Source: Sphaeroforma sirkka (Eukaryota > Opisthokonta > Ichthyosporea > Ichthyophonida). Taken from it: 28,548 bases of DNA. Below, piece after piece: positions 16,096 through 25,607 of this stretch (the stretch's first letter is position 1; every line of letters begins with the position of its first letter). The notes below the pieces were generated by a model. The model searched no databases. It saw only the letters and a list, made by a program, of their open reading frames with translations, and had not been told where the DNA came from. A program made the translations under genes and the position numbers. The stretch covers positions 1 through 28,548 of the forward strand of contig LUCW03000227.1 in NCBI GenBank assembly GCA_001586965.3, given 5' to 3'.

Positions 16096-16126
16096 CCGAG
16101 AACAAAGTTATATTGAAGATAAAGTA

Positions 16127-17002
16127 TTAGAACTGTGCACGTTGGCGCTTACGTGTCCGTGTCTGCGAAGCTTTGTGATAGGCCGCGATATCGTTGGCAT
16201 CATCAAAAGCTTCTGCTGTTTCCCACGTTGGTTCGCCTTCTCGCCATCTCACCAGGTATTCTAATTTCCCCGTCTCATCATTCGTACGATGTGTGATAAT
16301 ATGGCGAAACTCAACCCCTCCTTTAGTCCATAAGTCTTCGTTAATTGGTGGGTCTGTGCGTCTATGCACTAAACGGAGGAGTTCCACCCGTACCGGTTTG
16401 GTCTTGAATTCTGGTGGGGCGGAACCATCCTTGTTCGCTATCTCGTAGCGTTGGCCGTGTCTAGCTTTGACTACATATGGTCCAAACAATGGCCGCATAG
16501 CCTTCGTTGTTCGGCCTTCTGATCGTACCATGACCACATCTCCTTCGTCGAAATGTACCAAGTCGTGAGCATGCAGGCGGTCAAATGTCGTCGTAAGCTT
16601 GCCTGTATACTTCTTGGTAATGTGGTGGAGGGTCGGCAATATAGTGTCCTGTAACTGGTCTAATCGTTGTGCCCAGGTGTCATTCGTCATTGGCTGAGAA
16701 TCCGGTAACTCGTCCGTGAAATCGGCGAACGGAACATGGCGGCGGCCAAAGTACACGCTAAACGGTGCACTCTTATGGCGACGGGATATCCGAAGGTTCT
16801 GGTATAGCATCGTAAACGGAAGGCGTTCGTCCCATCGAAGGGGAACTGCCTCACAGCATTGTCGAATAGAACGTGTAATCTCCTTGTGACGTCGTTCTGC
16901 CGCGCCCAGCACTTGGGGTCGATATGGTGGAGACACCTTATGTAGCATCCCCACTTCCTGGACCAGAAGCTCCACTAACTTGTTGGTGAACTCCTTCCCC
17001 AT
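16127..17002 (-). CDS. Integrase C-terminal half, GPY/F and chromodomain, family B copy 2
   Basis: 291 codons without interruption from MGKEFTNKL (just after the second catalytic Asp) through GAAERRHKE with the catalytic Glu, RRHKSAPFSVYFGRRHVPFA, the GPY motif (LFGPYVV) and the chromodomain (EYLVRWREGEPTWE) to a basic tail. This copy keeps the G missing near 4565 in copy 1 and so shows the intact reading frame across that junction. The Met used for the coordinate is internal to integrase; upstream sequence is frameshifted near 17025. Confidence 0.9.
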   Translation of the reverse strand: MGKEFTNKLVELLVQEVGMLHKVSPPYRPQVLGAAERRHKEITRSIRQCCEAVPLRWDERLPFTMLYQNLRISRRHKSAPFSVYFGRRHVPFADFTDELPDSQPMTNDTWAQRLDQLQDTILPTLHHITKKYTGKLTTTFDRLHAHDLVHFDEGDVVMVRSEGRTTKAMRPLFGPYVVKARHGQRYEIANKDGSAPPEFKTKPVRVELLRLVHRRTDPPINEDLWTKGGVEFRHIITHRTNDETGKLEYLVRWREGEPTWETAEAFDDANDIAAYHKASQTRTRKRQRAQF

Positions 17003-17015
17003 GTCTGTTTGGATT

Positions 17016-17772
17016 TTACGGGGAAAACCATGTTCGCCAAAAAATCTCTATGAGTGTCTGTGTCGTGGTTTCCTTTGTCTTGTCCGGTGTGGCTCGAAGG
17101 ATAGAATAGCCTGTGGCGATGTCTAAGACGTGAAGAATATAATTGTTCTTGCGTCTGGACTCCAGTGGCATCGGGATGTAGTCCACTTGAATATGGTCCC
17201 ACGGGTAGCGTGCATCGATGCTAATCATCGGGTGGAAACCTTTACGAAGTGTGTCCTGTCCCAAACATGTGCCACATTGCCGCTTAACTTCTGTGGCTAA
17301 CTCAAGTGCCCCTGGCCAAACGTGACCGTTCTGACGAAGTTGTTGGACTGTGTCCGCCGCCCCATGATGTCCTTGTTCGTGTTGCGCTTGCGTGAGTTGC
17401 GTACGACGCTGTTTCTCCGCCGGAATCGCTTGTGCAAACGCCGGTTGACCCTCTGCATCTGCCAGTGCCACTGAGATTTCTCGCGCTGTGTCTAAGCACA
17501 TGACATATTTTGTATGCTTTGGTTCTGCAAAACCAAGTCGCTGTGAAAACAGCGGGTCCAGTTTGAATCCATTGGGAGGACCCACCCGTGCTACTACGGT
17601 ATGACCCCATGGTGTCTTCCCACATGCATACTTAGCGTACTTGAGGAACGTGTGTGGTGTCCGTGGTACCAGCACCGGTTCTGTCTGCAATAACTGCTTG
17701 AACAGGTCGAACCATGGTGCTCTTGGTACCCATGGTAGACATACTGTGGCCCGTGCGCCGTCGGCTCGTATC
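17016..17772 (-). pseudogene. Dam-like domain C-terminus, H2C2 finger and integrase N-terminal half, family B copy 2
   Basis: Frame 17016-17690 contains the TPHTFLKYAKYACGKTPWGH stretch that closes the Dam-like region, then QAQHEQGHHG and CGTCLGQ (complete H2C2 finger, intact here unlike copy 1), YPWDHIQVDYIPM with the first catalytic Asp, and ends after ILRATPDKTKETTTQTLIEI in a shifted frame caused by an extra base near 17025. Sequence 17691-17772 continues the Dam-like domain (TVCLPWVPRAPWF) to the break. The NPPW half of the domain is missing. Confidence 0.87.
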
Positions 17773-18223
17773 TGTTAATTTTCAACTCTGTGAAAGTGCT
17801 CTTTATTTACTTTTGTATTCCGTATTTATACTATTTTTCGTCAAAATTGAACGGCCCTTTCGGCTCGAAAATTTCCTTTGCCAAAGAAATTCCAACGGAC
17901 GTGCGCGATCAATTTTTTAGATTCCATCTCTAAAAATACAAACACAATTTCTTCAAATACACTTAAACTTCCAAGACTCATAACTCAATGAATATTCACT
18001 CAAACAACTTGAATAAGGTTTCATATGAAAGGGAAACCCATTTTCTATCAAATGACACCTGTAACAAAATTATACATTTAATAGGTCAAACACAATCGGC
18101 CTACGAAATACATTCGTAAACACAACATACAAAAAACATCGTTAGATAATCGGTTCCTCGATGGACTAGGTCTGAGTCCAACACTTAAACATCATTCACC
18201 TTTGACAATATGATTTTTCTACA
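17773..18223 (-). repeat. Copia 3' LTR (about 451 bp, inverted)
   Basis: Reverse complement of 12444-12898, from TGTAGAAAAA (18223 down) to AATTAACA (17773). It carries the same TATA and AATAAA elements and the long inverted repeat (18020-18063), here with one stem mutation (TTTCATATGA for TGTCATATGA). Flanked on the left by truncated gypsy B. Confidence 0.92.
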
Positions 18224-18233
18224 CTCCCCATGG
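18224..18233 (-). promoter_or_regulatory. Copia polypurine tract
   Basis: CCATGGGGAG on minus immediately before the 3' LTR start; purine-rich primer site for plus-strand synthesis, short for the class. The next 126 bp (18234-18359) to the end of RNase H hold nothing I recognise. Confidence 0.55.
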
Positions 18234-18359
18234 ACGCAAGACATAGTCATCGGACATCATTCGATATGTATCTCCCCACAAACTAGCCACAACGACAAAG
18301 AGATGTAGACACGACAGCACATCGGTAGCAGCGGCGTTTCATCATATGACTTCGGTGCT

Positions 18360-19126
18360 TCACGAAAGCAACCTTAGGCATGCCTTGGTCAAGGCATCAG
18401 CAACCATCAACTCAGACCGGCAGTCCTCCAATGAGATGATCTTCTTTGCGCATAACTCTCGCACATAATGATATTTGATATCAATATGCTTACTGCGCTT
18501 GGTGGTCAATTCCTCAGCCATCTTCTTAGCAGTCTGATTGTCCTCGTAACAAACCACGGATTGATCAGTGGCTCGTCCTAGCTCAGATAGCAAATTCAAA
18601 GCAGTTTTTTTACGTCACGGCAAGACTCTGCAAGACTGACATACTCTGCCTCAGAAGTACTTAGGGTGACAAGTGTCTGACGGCGCGCCCCCAGTAGACT
18701 GGGGCATTTGTGATGAATACCAGATAGCCAGAACGAGATCGCTTGTCTTTCTCGCCCCCCATAGCTTGCATCGGCATACGCACAAAGTTTCAAGTCGTTC
18801 CCGGCTTCATAGAAGATTCCCCAGTGTTTGGTAGCCTCCAAGTATCCGCACAGATTTCTTGCGGCAGCCTCTCTCGCCTTAGTCGGCTGGTCAAGGTATC
18901 GGCTCAGTGAACTTGTCGCAAAAGCAATATCAGGTCGCGTACCCACAGCTGCAAACATAAGGGAACCTATGATACCACGGTAGTCTGAATCCTGCACCAA
19001 TGTACCAGGCCGATTCACGTCGAAAGATGTACTCATAGGTGTACTGACCCTTTTCAATGGTCCATACTTCTGCGCTAGCTTCTCAATATATGCCGGCTGC
19101 GAGATGAAAATTCCTCTTTCAGACAT
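18360..19126 (-). pseudogene. Copia RNase H and RT connection
   Basis: Two abutting frames. 18596-19126: ISQPAYIEKLAQKYG and TPMSTS (RT/RNase H connection), GIIGSLMFAAVGTRPDIAFA, then RNase H Asp119 (CAYADASYGG) and STSEAEYVSL with the catalytic Glu. 18360-18599, after a frameshift in a T-run near 18605: CYEDNQTAKKMAEE (next catalytic Asp) and KHIDIKYHYVRE, closing with VADALTKA. All motifs of copia RNase H are present. Protein is broken only by the frameshift. Confidence 0.9.
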
Positions 19127-19872
19127 ATCAATTTTCCATCCGAGAAAAAAAACCGTGGAGACCCCATCGACTTGACGTCGAACTCTGTCTCGATCTTCTT
19201 CAATATCTTCTCCCCATTCGACGTGAAGTCGAAAATATCAAACCGTCATCAACATAAAGTACCAGAAAGCAGTTCTTCCAAATAAAGAGACAAGGGTCCG
19301 TAAGACTTGGCCGGAATCCAACATCATTAACGAGGAAATCTCTGAAGCGCACAAACCAACATAATCCGGCTTGCTTGAGTCCCATAGATACTCTTCTTCA
19401 GCTCGCAAATAGCACCCTCCTTAATCAACTGGTGATCCTCATCACTTAGTAGATCACCAACTATTTCAACGAAACCAGTGGGGATCTCCGAGCAGACGTA
19501 CTCTTCCAAATTACCATGCAAAAATGCAGTTTTGACATCGAACTGCAATACATCCAAGTTCTCAGATGCAGCGATAGCCAAACATGCACGCACAGTCTCT
19601 TTTGTGACTACTGGTGACGATGTCTCCACATAATCTCGACCATACTGTTGTGCAAATCCCTTCGCACATAGGCGGGCTTTATGTCGTATCACTGCGCCGC
19701 TTTCATCACGCTTGAGAGTGAGAACCCACTTGAGTCCCAGAGGCTTTGTCCGGGCCTTGCAGCGCTGCTGAAGTTTCCAAACCTTCATCTTCAGCATTGA
19801 ACGTAGCTCGTCTCTCATGGCTGCGCGGAAGTGCTTCTCATCAGCAGACCCAGTCAAGTCTTTGAAGGACAA
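19127..19872 (-). pseudogene. Copia reverse transcriptase
   Basis: Frame 19327-19872 has the copia RT opening (KVWKLQQ, GLKWVLTLKRDESG, HKARLCAKGFAQQYG) and the first catalytic Asp in LQFDVKTAFLHGNLEEYV. A frameshift near 19385 leads into frame 19200-19385: LKQAGLCWF, then YVDDGLIF with the catalytic Asp pair (19245-19256). Sequence 19127-19199 carries the following palm/thumb residues in a further frame. Reverse transcribes the element RNA in the virus-like particle; not functional as it stands. Confidence 0.9.
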
Positions 19873-20843
19873 TTCATCATCGGCCAGAAATCCAAAGTTA
19901 GATTCTTCATGATCTCGTTTACGATCTCGTCGAAGTTTCGAAGTTTGTCAAGGTGGGGTTCCACTTGATTGACGTTCACGTTTTTCTCCGAGTCCAAGTC
20001 CGTACGAGCCTTAGAGCTGATCCGCGGGGACATCATGTCATTGGCTCGGTCGCGTGTACGATCTACGCGGGTTTTCAATCGCCTGCCACCTCTCGTAGGT
20101 GTCTGCTTACCAGGCAAATCACGTTTCTATAACCAGGATGCTCACCGGGTCCTGATTCATCACCTCCATCAGTAGATGATTCATCCATAGTGACATCATC
20201 GTCGGCGGCATCATCCATGGGACCATCTCCATCACTATCCGTATCTGATTCTGACGCTGAAGTATCCTTGTTGCCATCACTTGCTCCTACTTCATCGTCA
20301 ATACTATCATCTTCACCCTCGGAATTATTGACTTTGACCCTTTCAACGTGACTGGCAATCGTGGGCTCAAGGCGATAATCTCGACTGTTCACAACACGCT
20401 TTGTCTCTAGGTTGTAAATTCGCATACTGCCGCCAACAGTATTAAGGCTAGGACCTAGTAAAATACCTTCCTGACCCTTCTTGCCGAATTTCTTGTTATG
20501 TTTTCCGGTCAAGAAATATACTTTCGCACCAAAGGAAATTGTTGTCTGCGACAAATCAGGTTTAACTCCTGACCATAGTTCCGCCCGCGACTTAGCACCA
20601 CCTCGTTGTGGCATTACGTTGATCAACCAACAAGCATAGGTAACCGCTTCAAGCCAAAACTCATCGCCCAGTCTAGCCTGCAGTAGAAGAACCCGGGCCA
20701 TCTCGATTAGGGTTCGATGTGCACGCTCACATCTTCCATTATGTTCAGGAGTACGTGCTGCCGTCAAACTCTGCTTTATGCCTCTTGCTGATAGCATAGA
20801 CTTCCAAGTCTCGTTGACAAACTCGCCCCCTCTATCACTATGA
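19873..20843 (-). pseudogene. Copia integrase C-terminal part and acidic linker
   Basis: Frame 20075-20863 is copia sequence from 20843 inward; its first residues come from LTR L. Asp10 in HSDRGGEF and Glu46 in NGRCERAHRT complete the integrase triad with D-x35-E spacing. The copia C-terminal domain follows (LLLQARLGDEFWLEAVTYAC, FGAKVYFLTGKHNKKFGKKG), then an Asp/Ser-rich linker (DTDSDGDGPMDDAADDD) typical before RT. Linker frames 19854-20117 are shifted. Its first codons join the break at 15128 exactly (KKA then HSDR), proving the two halves are one element. Confidence 0.9.
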
Positions 20844-20847
20844 GCCT

Positions 20848-21095
20848 TGTGGTCAGAATACAAGTACTTATATTTATTTGATTATTTTAGGTTTATTACA
20901 AGTTTTACAGTTTATCAGAATAATCTGATAAACTGGGTTTTAAGGTTTTGCTGGTTTTACAGCACATGACTAATGACTCATTTAAGAGTCAGTCATTTTA
21001 GGATTACTGTTTATAATTACTAATAAATGAACAACGTCCCCCTCTCTGAGGAGGGAGAACGTTGAGATACAGTTATCTCGCGTATACTTACTACA
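20848..21095 (+). repeat. LTR L, copy 4 (5' LTR of the plus-strand B fragment)
   Basis: 248 bp, complete: TGTGGTCAG...CTTACTACA. Left flank is copia integrase with target bases GCCT; right flank is the leader of a plus-strand B-type element. The perfect 11-bp hairpin CAGTTTATCAG/CTGATAAACTG and the ATGACTCAT site are kept. It is inverted relative to copy 3. Confidence 0.88.
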
Positions 21096-22225
21096 TTTTT
21101 AACTTACCATAGAAGTTGTTAGTTTATTAGTAATTACAGAGAAAGCTACAGAATATGAATTAGTCAGTAGCTGGCACATATTTTTTTGTTATAAGTATAA
21201 CAATTGAAAGACAATGCGAACAGAGAATGTCGCATCAAATTGAACGATTTAGATTATCCGAACGATTTAGATTGAATTGAACGATTTAGATTGGATTAAC
21301 GACGTGTGGACGACGAGGATGAAGAAAGAATCTACTAATACGAGTGAACCCGAAGAGCGAACATTCCAATCAAGCAGAACATTAACCAGGGTCAACAAGG
21401 AAAGTCTCACGACGATCAAATGACGAAATCAGACAATCAGTCAGAATCCACAGATAAGTAGTCATGTGTGAGTACAGGTAGGAAGGTTGTTTTCAGTGTG
21501 AGACAAGTACAAATCGTATTGCAAGCTAATGAGCTTAAATTGTATTTAAGAAGTTGTTAGAAGAAAGTTCTTTAGGATCCACAGTAGGGTAATAGAGATG
21601 GGAGATGTACATGGTTAGTACCGACTCGGTTAGTACGATGACGCAAAGAATCAGCGGCATACTAGATTATTTTACAAAAGTTTTCAGAATGGGATATTAG
21701 GAAGCATACAGAGACACAAGTAAGCACCTGTGAGTTATTAGGAGCATATAAGGGTGGGGGCGCACATAACACGAACGATGCAAGTAAATACAAGGTTAAA
21801 TTGTGAAAATGATATGCGAACACACTCAAATCACTAGAACTTCCAGAAAAAATCAGGTCAACGGAGAGGATCAACAGTATGCACAGAAGGTGTGGTTGAC
21901 GGCAGCTTAGTTTAGGAGTGCAATAACGAGCAATCGTTCTTAGATCAAGAAGCATATTCCAACAACCGCAACAGCACATGACAAGGACATCACGGGTAAG
22001 AAGAGTAAAAGAGGAGCGATGAGGGAAGTTCCCAACAGGGTCCTGCGAATAGGCCGTCATTAGGCCGGAGTAAGAGCTGGCGAGGAGTAGAACAAGAAGT
22101 GGCTCCGACTAATGAGGCACTCAACCATATGTTATTGTGGGATGAAGAGTAAGACAGCTGGTAGTGTTAGAGTATATAGACTATCCACACTACTTATGTT
22201 AGTGTAGGAAATAAAACAGTCACGA
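21096..22225 (+). other. Leader (5' untranslated region) of B-type element
   Basis: About 1.1 kb without a convincing gene. Contains a threefold GAACGATTTAGATT repeat (21242-21292) and a segment (21112-21140) complementary to the end of the adjoining LTR. No TGG-type primer binding site follows the LTR end (TTTTTAACTTACC). The part from 21672 on recurs inverted at 28004-28548. Confidence 0.6.
21242..21292. repeat. Three GAACGATTTAGATT repeats
   Basis: Three copies at 21242, 21260 and 21279 with 18-19 bp spacing in the B leader. Function unknown; possible protein-binding or packaging element. Confidence 0.8.
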
Positions 22226-24615
22226 GGGAACCCACGAGTTCCTCGGAGATCGATGTCGAGACGTTATGTGTTTGAAGGATGAAATTTAATAGAAAATGGA
22301 TATTTATATTCAGTACTCTATCAGTTCATTCGCACACATTTCTAGTTCTCCATTGACAAACAACTCACCAACCATGTCCTACCCCGCCAAAGTCGTAGAC
22401 AGCAACTCTTGAATCCTGAGCGCCGCAAGGAAGATGATATCGACCGACGTGGAACTAAACGTCGTCAGTCCCATACGGTACGCTCCGCTCCGCACTCAGG
22501 TCAGGCACTGGAGGGGCAACAACAGACACATCTTGGGGCTCCACACATTATTTCCGCGGACGACAAGCAGCCACCAACAGCAAACAAAAATGGACCTGCA
22601 CAATCTGACGAGGATGTCATATTCGAGGGTGAGACCAAGGAAGTACCCGACCTGCGTGCGGACAGTAGTCAGACTTTGATTGGTGAACAGGTAGCCAGTG
22701 AAGGGCTGTCCCCTCGTTCGTCTCGGGATACTCCAGGGGCCTTATTTCCCAGTAATGACCCACCACGCCTCCCACCTAACAAGCGGAAGCGTCACCGGAA
22801 CCGTACCAACTACAAGGAAACGGCACGGGAACAATCGTCAGCTCAGAAACTCACGGAGCTGATGACACAACAGCAGTCTCTCTCTTTGAAAAATACGAAC
22901 AGAGGTTACAGCGCATAGACGCCGGACGAACTACAATAGGGCCGGCCGCTAAGGGAGAGTTCTTCTGACGCACACGAACGGGTACAGGCAGTACCAGAGG
23001 ACGAAGACAACCCTACCTTCCGAATTCAAGGCTGTGAGCGTCCGTTTTATGGACTTGGGTACAAATCACCAGGGTCAGAGGACAGTTCAACCGAGGAGGA
23101 TGATACTCTGTCTGCCAGTGAGAACACACCAACTTTTCAAGAGTTCGCACATGAACAAGTATTAGCCAGACAGAATCCTCAAGGTAAGCAGGCGGTGAAG
23201 AATAGACAGGACCGATTAAGTACGAACCTGCGCCAACAACAGCAACGTCAGTGGGGCGAGAAAGAAGCGCCCAGTGAATATGTACAGACACCTAAACGAC
23301 AAGAGAAGGAGACAACAGTGCCTCCGCCCACACCGGCTAGTATCGAGAAAAGGCGACAGGCGCTACACGCACGGATACTACAGTTAAGTGACGAGCTATG
23401 CCAAGCAATCGAGGAGAATAACACGGCTCGAGCTGAAGCTCTTCGGGGCGTGATTGAGACACTTCGAGCTACATTAGAGTCCCGACCGGTAGAGAAGCGT
23501 CCCGTACCTTCACCACGTACGTGGCCTGGTTGGCCGTCGAACAGATACTACCTACATGATATTATGGAACGGGACACAGAGGGGCTCTCCTCGAGGCGTT
23601 CAAGAACGCACAAATCGCAGGGCTGGACGAGAGTTGGAACCTTACATGGTTTCATAAGGTACTATCTTACTTCAAGGCGGAGAAGTCAACGCTGGACTAC
23701 ATCCGCGACAACTCTGAACGGTTGAAGACATGTACACACCTCAACTACAGATCGAACAGATCTGTTCGCTTTGGCCACAAGCCACTGTCGTTCCCGCGTT
23801 TCGCAAGTTAGCCAAGGGCCAAAGTCGGAACATGCACACTCCTCTTATGGAACAAATGACACAGCTCATGGAGAACCACAGGAGGGCACGTGAACGGTGC
23901 CAGACAGATGCCGACTTCAACAGAATTTAGTGAACCACTGCATTGTACAACTGTTAGAAGAAGCTCTCAACGGCCGTACGTATGAACGTACTCTACAGTT
24001 GCATCCCAAATGGCAACTGATGGAGACACACGAGCTTATACAGCTGTTGAGCCCTGACATTCAGGATGCACAGCAACGTACGACAGCACGTTTCCAGGGT
24101 CGCAACAACCGCGAGGGCCGACGACCAATGGAAGTCGCGACCACACCAATAGCCGCCCCAACCTACAGACAGAGTAGACGACAAACGCAGGAGGTGGACT
24201 CAACGGCCCCAACCTACGGTACCAACGACTTGTGCGGGGTGCCAGGCACAGGCGCCACCAGGTGGTAGGCACATCCCACGGTGTCATCATTTCAGGGCGT
24301 CGCAAGCGGTGAGCGCAGAGGGTCGGGCAAGGCTATACGACAACAACCGTCCTTTGAGGGATGTACAATCGGTACAGACCGTCCACAACGTCAACCGCAG
24401 GACAGGGGCAGAATACATCCCAGACTAGAGACGTAGTTACAATACGTCCGACGCCTCAAGTACAGGTGAATGCGATTACACAGGACGAAGACTTGGCTCC
24501 ACCATCGGAAGCTACAGAGATTCATATCAACACGATCCTTTACGAAGACTTCGAGCACATGACGTCAACACCAAACCACACCTATGACACGTGGGAGTCG
24601 GTAGCCGATCATGCA
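22226..24615 (+). pseudogene. Gag polyprotein, B-type element, left arm
   Basis: The longest frame, 22409-22918, gives the N-terminal gag region missing from B copy 1: basic and disordered (RRKEDDIDRRGTKRRQS; PPNKRKRHRNRTNYKE). The true start may be the ATG at 22374 (MSYP...), out of frame by an indel at about 22408, or a Met near 22226 as the right arm suggests. Sequence 22919-23194 carries RPFYGLGYKSPGSED in shifted frames. 23195-23725 is the coiled-coil region, then 23730-24268 the helical capsid-like part and 24361-24618 the acidic tail. At least five frameshifts. Structural protein by position; no family recognised. Confidence 0.75.
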
Positions 24616-24618
24616 TGA
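24616..24618 (+). promoter_or_regulatory. In-frame gag/pol stop codon (TGA), left arm
   Basis: TGA after GADHA-type gag end (CGATCATGCA), followed in the same frame by GAGGTGAGGGTGTCTGAG into protease. Same codon and context as 7703-7705 of B copy 1. Confidence 0.6.
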
Positions 24619-25006
24619 GAGGTGAGGGTGTCTGAGTCGGATAGGAGCTTCATATTTGTTACCACGATTGGAGCAGTGATGGCAATACAAGACCCATTGC
24701 TGACGTCAGACAACCGAGTCTATATTCAAGTACAAATCAACGGACGTACGTTCAAAGCCTTGATAGACACGGGAGCAAATAGAAAGTTGTATCTCACAGA
24801 CATCCGCAGACCTCCTTGGCCGACCAATAACTCCGGCACCACCTGGGTCATTTATATATTTAGCTGACAAGGCGGTGCGAACTCCTCGACTGGGGACGAC
24901 GGAAGTGGTACCTATAAAGGTACGGTACCAGAATTATCGACGGTTCATTAGAATTGATGAACTTGCCGCTTGTTCATGGGGTATAGATGTTATAGTGGGG
25001 GCAAGA
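24619..25006 (+). pseudogene. Protease N-terminal part, left arm
   Basis: VRVSESDRSFIFVTTIGAV, NRVYIQVQINGRTFKALIDT and GANR give the retropepsin start and DTGA site; this copy keeps the residues (GRTFKALID) that an 8-base loss removes in B copy 1. After ANR the frame breaks. Sequence then runs to the VIVG flap-proximal region and reverses. A short patch at 24967-24981 (CGCTTGTTCATGGG) matches B copy 1 at about 7088-7102, i.e. belongs to the opposite orientation. Confidence 0.78.
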
Positions 25007-25215
25007 TTCCAGACGACAGCGCCTATACAGCGGCAATTTTCGCATCAATCAAATCACTGCTGCCCAACCGACCCCGTACATCGACGAAGGGTTCCGTCGT
25101 GTTAGGTGCCTGTCGGCACCTAACACGGGTTCGAGGAGCTCTTCTATGTTCTGTGGGGTCTATTTGGTGCAATGCGGCGATTGGATACCGCCTATGTCTG
25201 GAAGCCCAAGCCTTT
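25007..25215 (-). other. Central spacer of the inverted duplication (RT-proximal protease region, patched)
   Basis: Matches B copy 1 at about 7125-7335 on the same (minus) orientation, so it belongs to the right arm only. It carries local inverted patches: GTGTTAGGTGCC/GGCACCTAACAC (25100-25127), where B copy 1 has GGCGTGGTATGGG on the right side, and GTCTGGAAG (25196-25204), complementary to TTCCAGAC at 25007-25014, where B has GTATAGGC. Confidence 0.75.
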
Positions 25216-25607
25216 CAACATATCTTGCCCCCCCACTATAACATCTACTACCCGTCGGCAAGTTCATCAATTCTAATGAACCGTCGATAATTCTGAGTAC
25301 CGTACCTTATAGGTACCACTTCCGTCGTCCCCAGTCGAGGAGTTCGCACCGCCTTGTCAGCTAAATATATAAATGACCCAGGTGGTGCCGGAGTTATTGG
25401 TCGACCCAAGGAGGTCTGCGGATGTCTGTGAATACAACTTCTATTTGCTCCCGTGTCTATCAAGGCTTTGAACGTACGTCCGTTGATTTGTACTTGAATA
25501 TAGACTCGGTTGTCTGACGTCAGCAATGGGTCTTGTATTGCCATCACTGCTCCAATCGTGGTAACAAATATGAAGCTCCTATCCGACTCAGACACCTCAC
25601 CTCTCAT
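25216..25607 (-). pseudogene. Protease N-terminal part, right arm
   Basis: Frame 25248-25631 reads VSESDRSFIFVTTIGAVMAI, NGRTFKALIDTGANRSCI with the DTGA site, then FIYLADKAVRTPRLGTTEVV and drifts out of frame at NYRRFIRI. More complete over the active site than the left arm. The gag stop junction has lost one base (GAGGTGAGGTGTC), so gag and pol are no longer in phase here. Confidence 0.8.

Larger units (their letters stand above)
15374..16126 (-). other. 3' untranslated region of family B, copy 2
   Basis: Non-coding. C-run (polypurine tract on minus) at 15374-15382, then minisatellite 1 (15447-15610), a featureless stretch, then minisatellite 2 (15817-16095). The chromodomain stop lies at its right edge. 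It matches 3146-3907. Confidence 0.75.
15374..17772 (-). mobile_element. Ty3/gypsy chromovirus family B, copy 2 (3' part)
   Basis: Reading leftward: end of Dam-like domain, H2C2 finger, integrase, GPY, chromodomain, 3' untranslated region and LTR. Nearly identical to 3146-5555. It is cut at 17772/17773 inside the Dam-like domain, where the inverted copia 3' LTR begins. With its 3' LTR at 15129-15373 inside copia integrase, it is best read as the 3' part of the B insertion whose 5' part lies at 20848-25006. Confidence 0.9.
21096..25006 (+). mobile_element. Family B element, 5' part (leader, gag, protease start) and left arm of inverted duplication
   Basis: Follows LTR L in sense orientation: leader of about 1.1 kb, gag from about 22226 or 22374, TGA at 24616, protease to GIDVIVG, then abrupt reversal at about 25006. 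Gag matches B copy 1 throughout but shares with the right arm several differences from B copy 1, for example a 5-base deletion in the GTTGTG stretch (about 24388 and 25833), CCTAAACG for CATAAACG near 23291, and 8 extra bases in protease. It probably supplies the 5' half of the insertion whose 3' half is at 15129-17772. Confidence 0.82.

Noticed and set aside
21662..22060. 132-codon minus-strand frame in the B leader
   Set aside because: Low-complexity Leu/Cys/Ser composition, no homologue recognised, and not kept open in the right arm of the inverted duplication.
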